Assembly: GCA_034638255.1 (NCBI GenBank)
Contig: JAWPGT010000024.1
Coordinates: 301,137-365,136 of the forward strand
From: Coprinus comatus
Taxonomy: Eukaryota; Basidiomycota; Agaricomycetes; Agaricales; Agaricaceae
Length of the DNA: 64,000 nt
Direction: 5' to 3'
The notes under the pieces were generated by a model that saw only the letters and a program-made list of their open reading frames with translations, had not been told where the DNA came from and searched no databases. This document shows positions 45,853 to 56,555 of this stretch, piece by piece; position 1 is the first letter of the stretch; each line of letters opens with the position of its first letter. The translations under genes were made by a program, and so were the position numbers.

Positions 45853-46647
45853 GAGGGATGATTTCTTCTTGTGTCTTCATCTTCAGTATGGTTCAACATC
45901 CGTTTTCATAAGTACTTCTATTTCAATTCTACTTATCTAACTTTTGGCTTGTCTTATAGATTTTTGTGATAGGTGTTGGGTGTTGACAAACTTGGTGAGT
46001 GTCAGTCTGTTAATCTATTCTATTCTAATCAGTGTTTTCTATGTTTTCTTGGGTGGGAGAGATTTAGAATAGAAATGTAAGTTCAACTTTTTATTTGTTA
46101 GACAACTGATGTATTTGGGATTTCAGGTTGTTCACGAAATTGTGGTTTGTGGTTTACAAGCTTTAAGGTGATGTTTCTTTTACTTGTTCTTTATTTCTAA
46201 TACTGATTCATCATTCCAAGGTCTTAGGTAAAGTAGTGTAGTTGTATATAGTATTTTTTTCATAGTATACATTTCTTTTGGAACATGTATTCCTTGTGGC
46301 TTGAGCACCCACAAGTAGTATATGTTTCATTTTCACTTTTAATATGAAGTTAGCTCAAACTTCTTATTGAAAGTGTTTTTAATCTTCTTCTTGACTTGTA
46401 TTTTGAATGTATATAATTTTTTGCTAAAATGTCGTCCTAACCCTAACCCTAAATGCCATTTTTTTGCACTTGTAACTATTATATTATAATGAAATATATT
46501 TTAATATCATATTTCTTCTTTAAGCATCTCTGTGTTAAATTCAATATAAGATTCCTTTTATAGCTATTGACTGATTGATTGATTGATTGATCTTTGATTC
46601 AAATACTTCAAGATTATATCTTTCATTCTCTAACTTGTACCACCATC
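45853..46647. other. AT-rich stretch with a telomere-like tract
   Basis: No gene. CCTAACCCTAACCCTAA at 46436-46452 equals nearly three TTAGGG units on the minus strand. A GATT repeat lies at about 46570-46592, just before the PHD gene. Confidence 0.5.
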
Positions 46648-48340
46648 ATGCCTCCTCGAAAATGTTCTAAACTCTCTCTCAACAGTATTGATCTCTTTGA
46701 TGGTGATCTTTCTTCTCTTGAAGAAGATGATTCTATGGAAGTTGATGGTCCTACTACTTCAAGCCATCAGACCACAACTTCTACAAATGACCACATTGTA
46801 TAATATGTTTCTTTATTGTTTTCATTTAACTTACATGTTTATCTAGTATTGTTCTCTTTGTATGAATGGTGGAGATCTTATCTTTTGTGATACTTGTGAT
46901 GGTGCAATCTGTAGAGATGTTTGTCTTCCCAACTTGGAAAGACAACACTTAAAGCAGAAGTTTACCTGCCCTCAATATTGGATTAAGACTAATGGAGACT
47001 ATGCTCCATATAAGGTTCATATTTTTAATTATTGATATTCCAAACCTAATCAGATATTTTTTAGCCTTTCGAAAATCTCAATCAAACTTTTCCACTCCAG
47101 TCTAATATCTTATTTCGGTCCAAGTTCTCAACTGTTAATATCGATAATACTGCCATTGTTATTTTTCGACTTTCATCTCTCAACCCAAAATCATGTGTCT
47201 CTACTTTGGCTTATGGACATCTCCTATCCTATTTTCCAAGATCTAAAGGATCTCCTTATGGCTATTTGGAGTTAATTGAAATTAAAATTGATCTATCTGC
47301 AGATACTGCAGTTGAGAAACTCAAAAAGAGAATTGTGAAGCTTTGTACTGAACTAAAGAAGTAATTTTCTATTTTAATATTCAGAAATAAAATTATCTAA
47401 CTATTTATTTAGATTCAAACATTATATTTTTTTCCTCCATACACATTCTACTCCTGATACTGGGCTTATTTGGGTTGATCCTCCTCCCAACATGGAGGCT
47501 GTTCCAATTTCTGAGGTATAGATTTTACTCTTTTTCTTTTTTCATATACTAATAATGTTCTTAGTTATTTCCAATCATTTTCCCTCCATCTTTACTTAAA
47601 ATAATTCAGAAAGATGAAACAGCCCTTTTGTTTTTTATTATGTGTGGTGGTCCTTTTCTCTCGGTAAAAGATAGGGCTGACCTTCATCAACTTGTATCTC
47701 CATAAGCATTATTTTTAATTATTATCTCCTATCTTATTATTTTACTAGATACTTTTGGCTTTCTATGGCGTTTTTACAACTTGATTTTCACCCTGTCAAC
47801 TGCAATCTCTTTATCCTCCGATTTCTCCAACAAACACTTATCTTGGGCAGCAAAAACCTTTTTCCCAATATTCTTTACTCTGAATTTGATCTTGGACTTG
47901 GTACAGATTGTATAATGTTGATCAAGAAAGACTCAGATGAAATTTGTTTCCTTCATTGGGGTAATAAATAATTCCAGCCACTTGGCCATTACCTTCCAAA
48001 CTCCTGTTATTCTTGTCATGTTTTTAAACCATGGGTTCTTAGGAAGAATAAAGATGACAAGCCTATTACAAAATTAAAGAATATCAGCTGGGGTAAGATC
48101 TTTGTTTTTATCTTTGATATCTACTTATTTTCTATCCTACATTTATTGCCCATTACCATATCTTGTGGTAATGCTACTTGTAATAATACTATAACATTTT
48201 ATCCTATGCCAGGTTCAACTGAACTGGGTCTTATGAAAGGAAACCAGGATACAGGGATGGGAAGGATTCTTGGATTTTGGTTTTATAGGTATGAGAATTT
48301 AAGAGGAGAAACCATTGATAAAACGTTTTTTACATTGTAG
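46648..48340 (+). CDS. PHD-finger protein of the KDZ element
   Basis: Exon 1 from ATG 46648 to 46797 is acidic and Ser/Thr-rich. Exon 2 starts at 46847 and carries a PHD-like zinc finger: YCSLCMNGGDLIFCDTCDGA, then ICRDVC, a His in RQH, and FTCPQYW. The last ligand, normally CPxC, reads C-P-Q-Y, so one zinc site looks incomplete. Later exons give FRLSSLNPKSCVSTLAYGHLL, a Lys-rich helix, then LQLDFHPVNCNLFILRFLQQ and GRILGFWFYRYE. About 430 residues over seven or so exons; some splice sites are uncertain. PHD fingers read histone tails; a role in choosing targets or controlling the element is inference. It lies upstream of the coiled-coil and KDZ transposase genes. Confidence 0.55.
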
Positions 48341-48419
48341 TTTTTTTGTTTGTTGAAAGTTGTTTTTTTAGTTTAAAAAAATGAAACAAATGTTGCTGTT
48401 TGGTTTATTACTAAGATAT

Positions 48420-49545
48420 CTAAGATGTCTGCTTTTCTATCTCTGCTAATTTAGCTCTTAATTCCTCCAAAAGCTCATCTTTTTTTAATATTTCCTCCTT
48501 TGCTTTTTCTACTTCTTTTTTTGCCTTATCCAAATCTTTTGCCAATCCTTTTGTATCCCCCCTCCTTGCAACTACCATAGTATTAACCATTTGCCGAAAC
48601 TTCTCAATAAACTCAATTGTTTCTTCCTTTCCTTCTCTTCTTAATCTTGGTGAACTATAATGTGCATCCATAAGTGCACCACTTGATGGTTGTGAAAGAA
48701 TAATAGTATATGAATCAGTTTCTTGGGCAAACTGTTCTACCTATAAAGAAAATTTTATTATTAATAGTTTAATAAGATTTTGGCATTACTTACTGATTCT
48801 ATTAACTTGGGAAGTAAATGATTATATCTTTTACTTCGTCTTGTTGCATCTTGGATTAAAGGTCTTAATTCTCTTGGGTGTTTTTTTTTCTATCTTTTCT
48901 TAGTTTTATTATTATTCAATAATAACAAAAAAACATACCCCATTTTTGATTTCCTTTCATTGCACCTTCTACATAGCCCAATCCATTACTATAACTTTTA
49001 TTACCCCCTTTTTTACCAAATAAATTTCCTGTTCCTCCAGGAGTTGGTGTATTCATAGTTGAGACTGTTGGAGTTGATGAGTTATCTGAATCATTATCAA
49101 TATCATCATAGTCTGTTGAGCCTCTTGAATCTTCGGTTCCTGGTGTTTCAGACCAGTTTCTCATTTCTCTATCAGATAACGGAGTTCTTGGAACTGGAAT
49201 ATATGAGGATTGTAATCCAGTTTGAGGAGTAGGAGAATCATGATGAGAGATATTATCCTCCTCTGGACTATCATCTCTCAATTCCAGACTTCCTTCCTCT
49301 TCTTGTCCATCTACTAATGCTTTTTCCAATACTTCCTATTAAAATATTAGACCTATTCATTTATAAAAGTAAAAATTCACCTGTGAAGTAAGAATCCTTA
49401 CCTTTTTTTTCCCACTACATCCACAATTCTTTTTAAGTGGTCTATTTGGGCATATATGACATGTAGGAGGACAACGGGTCTTTTTAATACCAATAGGAGT
49501 ATCAAGGATCTTTTGAGTTGGACGACATTGTCTGGAAGAAGACAT
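48420..49545 (-). CDS. Cys-cluster and coiled-coil protein of the KDZ element
   Basis: Exon 1 (49545-49402) starts MSSSRQC and has a cysteine cluster (TRCPPTCHICPN..KKNCGCSGKKK). Exon 2 (49335-48939) is acidic and Ser/Thr-rich with PRTPLSDREMRNWSETPG. Further short exons follow (RELRPLIQDATRRSKRYNHLLPKL, VEQFAQETDSY). The last 80 residues are a strong coiled coil (KDLDKAKKEVEKAKEEILKK). No known function. It is divergent from the transposase, with about 76 bases between start codons, so the two share a promoter region. The Plavaka element has the same layout of a minus-strand coiled-coil gene divergent from its transposase. Confidence 0.55.
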
Positions 49546-49621
49546 GGTTGAACTTATGTAATTTGTATTACTATCTTTATACTCCATCTACTATTATGTT
49601 ATATTCTCTATTCCTACCTCT

Positions 49622-52604
49622 ATGGGCAAAAGACGAAGACAAATCTCTAATGATTTTACATCTCTTTTATTACTGGAATCTCCTCCAGAACCATTTTCTT
49701 CTTTGACTACTCTAGATGATCCTCTATCTGGTCCAAGTTCAACACCTCAGAAAAAACCACGTCATCAAAAACCTGGGTTCAAAAGAAGAAGAAAATCTAT
49801 TTCTTTTAAATCCACATCTCAAGAACTTTCTAACCCTTTTGATCATCTTACAATAACTGGTATACCTACCTTTAATCTATCTTCAGAGCCTGAAGTACCA
49901 GATCAATATATACAAGATGATATATTTGGACTACCAACTCCTCAAGATACCTATGATGAATTTGTCAATGGAGTTTTAACTAAGGCAATTCCTTTCCATC
50001 GACTTACATCAAATATATACATTGTTCCAGGTTGGGATGCAAAATCATCTATTCTAAAGGTATGTATTAATACTTAAATAATACATTCTATTTCTAAACC
50101 TATAATAGGATCAATGGTTTCATTTACAAATGGATTATTCTTCAAGCCCTCCTATACCTGTTTGTTATTGTGGTCAAGGAATATCAACCAATAACTGCGT
50201 TCACACAAGATTTTTATTACAATATCCTAATAAGTTTGAAGATCCTGAAGGTTAAATTCTATTCTAAAGTTATTTTATCATAACTCAAGTTATATTTTAG
50301 ATATTGACTCTGATGTTATTATTTTCCTACGAGAAAGGATTGAATTTGGATTTCTTAATCTTTTTTCAGTATCATCAAAAAAGGATCCCAATGCTGTTAA
50401 AGGTCACACTATTACTTCTTATAAGGGTCCTGATAATGGTCTTGGAACTTGGAGTTGCAATAAAGATCCTGGAACCAAATGTACTCATATACAAAGATCA
50501 ATACTCTATTTCAATGGAAATGGATTTTCTGCATCTCAAGATCCTAATAATAGAGGTGAAAACATTTATTAAACATTTTATGATTTATTAATAAGGTTTA
50601 TCTCTAGATAATCTTTCTATTCCTATTGTGGGGATTAAAGACAATAAACCCATTTCATATCAACCTATATTACCTCCTTTATCATTCCGGATTCCTACCG
50701 ACAATATTGCCCTATATTCTGAAACACCTCCTGTTACCAACCTTCCACCTCTTCTTTCCTTGAACGATTTCTCCAAATGTTCCTGTGAACAAGAATATAT
50801 GAAAGTACATCCTACCTATGAGTTGGATTGTATTGTCTATACTCTTACAAAATCAATCGCTACAAGAATTCAACTTAACAAAAATGCCCAAGCTGTTCTA
50901 AAAGTCGTTATCAAGCAATTGGACCAGATTGTAGGGAATATGGAATCTTTAATCTCAACAACCACTCCTTATTCTCCCATGACCTTCTTGAAGACTATAC
51001 TATCTCCTATGCAACCTCTGAAACTCCTTTTACCTCTTGGGTAAAAGTAGTGTCTTCAAGATATCAGAAATATCAAAGCTCTCTATCTTTTGTGGATGAA
51101 AAGACTTTTCGTTCTGCTTGGTTTGGATATGCTTCTCTTCTTTTATTAGAAGAAGATATGAAATGTCCTCAATGTAAAGATATTCCAGAGACTATAATTT
51201 GGGATGGAGTTACACTTGCCTTCAGCAAAAAACATCTTCAACAATCTCTCCATCCTCCAACCTCTATTCATCCCAATGCTCCTATACGAAATTGCTTATA
51301 TATTTGTAACCAGGCTTTTATTGAAAATTCTGATTGTAGAAAACTATTAAGATCTACATTTTCAGAACCTTTATGTCTTACTCCTCCTTCCAAAAACTTG
51401 CTTTCTGATAATGATTCTTCTGAGGATGAATCTCATACCACAATTACCAAAAATCTTCAAAAACTAATTACAAGACTTGAAAATCTCCCTATCCTTCAAG
51501 ATATGCTTAATAAAGAAAACCAATCTTTGGGTTTACTTTTTAAATGATATTGCACTACAAGTGCAATATCAAAACATAATAATCAATGTCCAAAAGAAGT
51601 TGTTTCATTTTTTTACCAGGTATTTTATCAATTCTTGATTAACTGTTATCAATACTATTCTCATATTGAATAGTTAGGAAGTAATGACTCTGCTCTTCAA
51701 GTTATTAACCGACCAGCATTGTTATTATTGGAAGACTTTATCAATGATCCTACTCAAAAAACAAATTTCGATCATTTGTGTTATATTCCATCCTTATTTT
51801 GGCTTCTAAACTATGAAAGAAAACAACAACCATATTGGGATAACTCTATTCTTGGGGTTTGTTCTTGATGATGAAAAAGATGTAAAGGATTGATAGAAAA
51901 GATAATTAAATATCCTTGTCCCAAGATTATAGATAATATTGAAAAAACTGAAGGTGGATGGCAAAAGGTATTTTTTATATTATAACTGCCTTATTTTTTT
52001 TACTAAATTTCTATAGAGTGGATGTAAATATAGTTTACCCCAAATCCGTTATAGACCTCAATATCCTGGTCTTAAACATGAAGCTGGAAATGAGCCAAAA
52101 GACAGAGGTGGAAAATGTAATAAATATTACAGCACTTATGGAGAATCTGGCTTAACTGGAGGAATTATGTGTGCATGGTGCACTCATTCTATTTGCTATG
52201 GATATCATTGTATTCCTTCAAGCGAAGGAAGAAATGATGTATTTTCAGCAATGGTTACAAGATGGCCAAAAGCTCCCAAATATGTTATTTATGATTTTGC
52301 TTGCCAGCTTGGACCTTATTGTCATTCAAGAGAGCCCGACTTTTTTATGGATACCCTATTTCTCATTGATAATTTTCATTCTACAGGTCATAAATCTTGT
52401 AGTGCAGCCTATTTTCTTAAAACATATTCTTCTAGCCAACCATCATTAGGAAAAATCAACTCTAGTGCAGCAGAATGTGGAAATGGAGGACTTACAAGAA
52501 TTAGAAAATCAGTTAGATATATGGGGCAAGAAAGAGCAATTATATATACTGCAGTTTTTCTATCATTATGGAACAGAAGTAGAATATTGAATCTTTTGAA
52601 GTAA
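49622..52604 (+). pseudogene. KDZ-type transposase with cysteine clusters
   Basis: Basic N-terminus (MGKRRRQ, KKPRHQKPGFKRRRK). Cysteine clusters of the kind found with KDZ transposases follow: TWSCNKDPGTKCTHIQRSIL, CSCEQEYM, KCPSCSKSRYQAIGPDC and DMKCPQCKDIPETIIWDGV. The C-terminal core reads CAWCTHSICYGYHCIP, EGRNDVFSAMVTRWPKAPKY, YDFACQLGPYC, LIDNFHSTGHKS and INSSAAECGNGGLTRIRKSV, matching the agaricomycete KDZ family. Acidic residues in YDFAC, LIDNFH and AAECGN are the likely catalytic set. Breaks: a one-base shift in an A run near 50880, and three consecutive TGA codons at 51866-51874 (C-S-stop-stop-stop-K-R), where Arg-Arg-Arg would fit. It would mobilise the element. Confidence 0.75.
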
Positions 52605-52649
52605 AATATAATCGTTTGATATTCTAATAAAGAAATATACTATATATTG

Positions 52650-53275
52650 TCTAGAAAACTTGAGTCTTTAGAAGAATCCTACTAAAGAAGTTATATGTTT
52701 AGTAGAATTCTGCTAAAGAATATGTGTTCTTTAGTAGGATTCTACTAAACATATGAGTTCTTTAGTAGAAATCTACTAAACATATGTGTTTTTTAGTAGA
52801 ATCCTACTAAAGGTATAAGTTCTTTAGTAGATTTCTACTAAACATACAACTTCTTTAGTAGAATTCTACTAAACATATGTGTTTTTTAGTAGAATCCTAC
52901 TAAAGGTATAAGTTCTTTAGTAGATTTCTACTAAACATATGAGTTCTTTAGCAGGATTCTACTAAACATACAACTTCTTTAGTAGAATCCTACTAAAGGT
53001 ATGAGTTCTTTAGTAGAATTCTACGAAAGAACTCATATGTTTAGTAGAAATCTACTAAAAGTACAAGTTCTTTAGCAGAATTCTGCTAAAGAACTCACAC
53101 CTTTAGTAGAATTCTACTAAAGAACTTATACCTTTAGTAGGATTCTACTAAAGAACTCATACCTTTAGTAGAAATCTACTAAAGAACTCATACCTTTAGT
53201 AGGATTCTACTAAAGAACACGTAGGTTTAGCAGAATTCTACTAAAGAACATGGAGGTTTAGCAGAATTCTACTAC
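52650..53275. repeat. array of palindromic hairpins with a central inversion
   Basis: About twenty copies of a palindrome around TTTAGTAG-nnnn-CTACTAAA, spaced by 11-base linkers. Left of about 53030 the linkers read mostly NATATGAGTTC or GGTATAAGTTC; to the right they are the reverse complement (GAACTCATACC). The whole block is thus itself inverted about its middle. One copy (near 53070) has TTTAGCAG/CTGCTAAA, with both arms changed together. Confidence 0.85.
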
Positions 53276-53339
53276 AACTTATGTTTTTTTTTTTGCATAT
53301 GACAAAACTAAAGGTGTAGAAAATCATCATTAATCATGA

Positions 53340-53510
53340 AAAAATGTGTCATATAATAATAATGGGTATATATATACAGACATATGTACAATAAAAGGCA
53401 CATACATATATATAATGAAAAGAACATACGTATGTACCCAATTAAAACAACTAGTGGTACCCTTTTATAACAACTAGTGGTACCTATTTGTTACCACTTT
53501 TGGGTCATCA
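53340..53510 (-). repeat. right terminal repeat of the KDZ element
   Basis: Shares with the palindrome and with 27260-27676 the blocks ATAATAATAATGG, GTATATATA, the twice-repeated CAACTAGTGGTA (from about 53446 and 53471) and CTATTTGTTACCA. It then passes into host sequence (TTTTGGGTCATCAGC) that leads into the EamA gene. I find no matching left end between 41 and 46.6 kb. Confidence 0.65.
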
Positions 53511-53599
53511 GCTATTTGGTTGCTGGGCGTAAATCTCTATCTCTTTTATCTGCATCATTCAAATGCATGCTGACTCCGAATTTCATTAACAGTTTTTAG

Positions 53600-54772
53600 T
53601 CTTTTTGGTGTTATACTTATTGCTCGTCCACCTTTCTTATTCGGTCGTGGAGGTGATTCTGTTACTATTCCACATTTGGGTGAAGGATTTCGACTTCTTC
53701 AAGAGGTTAACGCCGAAAAACGGATGATTGCTGTTTTGTACGTCCAGTATAATGTTATTACTCTTTCAACTAAATTAACAATTCTCTTTCTCAGTGTTGC
53801 ACTTATCGGAGTGCTGGGTGCTACTGGTGCCTGTAAGTCTTTCCGATCCATTAACTTCCTCCCACCAGAAATTGACGATTCTTGCTGTATACACACAGAC
53901 ACTGCACTAAGAGCGATTGGTAAACGTGCACATCCTCTTCATGCACTCGTTATGTTCTCTTCACAATCAGTCGTTGTCGCAACTATCGGGTACATAACAG
54001 CACCATATCTTCGCATACACAATTGAAATCCTAGAACGCTGTTCAACTACAATATTTTATAGAATGGTAATCACCAAGCAACCATTCATTATACCCACTC
54101 AAGTCACTTGGATAGCTGTATTATTTATGTTTGGTATATTCGGTTTTGCAGCTCAGGTATTGTACTGTACATTCAAGGTGTCATCCCAACTCCTTCCTTT
54201 ATATATGGGCACACATGCTACATTTATCCGAGGAGTCGGTATGATTCTAGAAAGAAAAACCTAAATTCCATCTTCTCAGGTTTTACTCACGATGGGTCTT
54301 GCACGAGAAGCTGTTGGTAGAGGTTCAATGGCTATTTACACTCAAGTAAGTGTAAACTGCTCATTCTACATTGCCCATGTTTCGACACAAGCAATAAAAT
54401 GAACCTGATAAACTTATTTTTATTTAGATTGTATTCGCAACAATCTTTGAACGGATATTCTTCCATACAAGTCCCACTCTCTTATCAATGTTTGGTACTT
54501 CCCTGATTATTTCTTCTGCATTATTTGTTGCAGTACGTACCTTGCATTTCTTCATTTCCCCCCGGCATTCATATGCTAATTCATCTCTCTCTCTCTCTCT
54601 CAAGCTTATGAAAGGAGATTCTGGCAAGGGAGCAGATTTGAAGGATCCTCAGGATCAGGATCAGGATTCCTCTTTCTCGACTACTGCACCTTCGAGAGTA
54701 GATATTGAAGAAGGGATGGGGAGAGGATTACTAAGTGAGAGTAAGCACCGTAACTATGGGGTTTCCGTTTAG
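53600..54772 (+). pseudogene. EamA/DMT-type membrane transporter, C-terminal half
   Basis: Seven exons (53600-53737, 53795-53832, 53899-53989, 54063-54156, 54280-54345, 54428-54532, 54605-54772) splice in one frame. Reading: LFGVILIARPPFLFG, EKRMIAVFVALIGVLGATGAYTALRAIGKRAHPLHALV, hydrophobic segments VTWIAVLFMFGIFGFAAQ and LLTMGLAREAVGRGSM, then a soluble acidic tail. The exact match of TGAYTALRAIGKRAHPLH to basidiomycete EamA proteins is from memory. The N-terminal half, about five membrane helices, is absent: the first exon follows the KDZ terminal repeat by under 100 bases. There are no stops within the remaining exons, so truncation is recent or the 5' part lies elsewhere. Substrate unknown. 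Confidence 0.8.
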
Positions 54773-54916
54773 ACTCTGGTCCGACCGGTTGATATTTCTT
54801 TGTTAATCGGAATTTTCCCTCAGTGTACTTTTTTTCCATTCATGTAACACCATGAACACATATTCGTACTAATATTAAGAAAATTATACTTGTATAAATG
54901 AGGAAGTTTGATTAGT

Positions 54917-55146
54917 GAGTTCAATGATTTCGCTCTGGGCTTTTCTTCCCCTTGCACTCGTCAAGTCCATCCAAGACTATGACAATTGGTTGTGTACCAG
55001 TGTGACAGTACGACTTCATATGAACAATGGTTTAGTGATAAAGTAGAAGATTTCATTGATCGTTCAGGAAGTTTTCATTGAGCTTCGACGACAGATATTA
55101 TCGGTATATCAGGTAACGCACATGTAGCTGGTAAGCGATGGTGATG
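54917..55146 (-). pseudogene. decayed NACHT fragment
   Basis: About 230 bases resemble 62827-63065 of the NLR gene (shared runs GAGTTCAATGATTTC, CTTGCACTCGTCAAGTCCAT, GATCGTTCAGGAAG), including the Walker B region, but with indels and stops. A dispersed remnant of the NLR family. Confidence 0.8.
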
Positions 55147-56555
55147 AATAGATTGTTTGGACCACATAAGTTCTATATACTCATCCGCTCGGGTGCATTA
55201 AAAAACCCGGTGGGAAAAAGCTACCGGCGGGCACAAACGATTGTAAACTACAAGTGACTACTAGTATACGATACCCTCCTACTTATAAATCTGGAAGATA
55301 TCATCAGTCACCGATAAGATACAATAAATGACTCATTGAATGTTGATTGAACCAGTACAAGCAGTTGTTGTCAGTGGATTGTTTCTGTGTAGTGTATAAG
55401 TATCAGCCAACACTAAAACAGATAATCTTGTAACTCACCGAAGGTATTTCTGGGACCCGATCCAGCACCAATGACCACTTCATGAGAGCACTGCTGCACT
55501 TCCCCTTCTAATGATCCGCAGAACACAGACCCCCAAACGCCCTGGAAGGTGACCAATCACGGTTCTTCCTCCCATCCCAGACAATGCACAACCTCAACTT
55601 GTCCTTTGCAGGACTAGAAGTTCTGTACAAAGTTGAGACTTAACTTCCGAACACGCCAGACCACAGCGCAGTCCAACGGTCATATGGGCAATACGTCAGG
55701 TTCCAGGAAAACGTGAGGGTGATGAAGCTTGCTTGGCCATTGGTGCTGGATATCTCCGTCCTCCCGGTGTGTGTCGAGTCGGAGTGCTGAATGTCAAGTC
55801 TGAGAAGAGGTGGTCACTGGTTAGAGGAGTTGGATGAGGGGGAGGATAGTTCACTGGCATTGTAGTTGGTGGTGAAGAGCATTGGGGAATTTTTCGTGCA
55901 TGGTCCCAGTTATATTGCCTCCCAAAAGTTTGGGTATGTTTTGACTTTGAGGCTGACAATTCTTAATCGAGCAGAAAGCTAATTATAGACATTGTGATAC
56001 GTCATCGTATTTATCCGGAGTCTCTTCAAAGTTGTTCAAGAGCAAAGTTCATTGTCCAAGACTGATCATAACTAATATCACAACTTTTGGAATGGATGGA
56101 TTATATAGAAGGTTACTGGTAAAAACCATCATGCGTTGGAAATTTTGAACCCATGATAGAACCGTCAAAAGGGGAGGATTCTGAAAAAGAAGTACCTGTA
56201 CTGTTTCCAAAACACAACTACCACAAGACTTTTATCTCACGTACAGCTGTATATTTCTATTTCTTCCTGTATTTTTCCAGTAATATATTAATTGGCACAG
56301 CAAACCAGTCCAAAGAATTTCCTCGGTCTATGATTCTATGGACAAGTGTTATGTTCCTACAAATATATTCTGTTTTGTTGCTGTGTAGTACCCTCGAGAA
56401 AACCATTTGCGCAGTCTTGTTGGCAGGGGTGGTTAAGCGGGAGATCACACAGTGCACTGCATCAGATCAAATTGAAACCAAATCAAATTCGAAGCCCCAC
56501 CATCTACCATGTTGTTTGTGTCACTACTACATGCTCTTGAAACAATACTAGCTTC
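55147..56555. other. no supportable gene
   Basis: Several frames of 80-130 residues occur, none with a recognised domain. A sequence resembling a tRNA A box lies at 56430-56440, but no cloverleaf forms. Confidence 0.35.

Noticed and set aside
56401..56520. tRNA-like A box (TGGTTAAGCGG) with a TTCGAA downstream
   Set aside because: The B box is poor (AATTCGAAGCC) and the acceptor and T stems do not pair, so no tRNA can be drawn.
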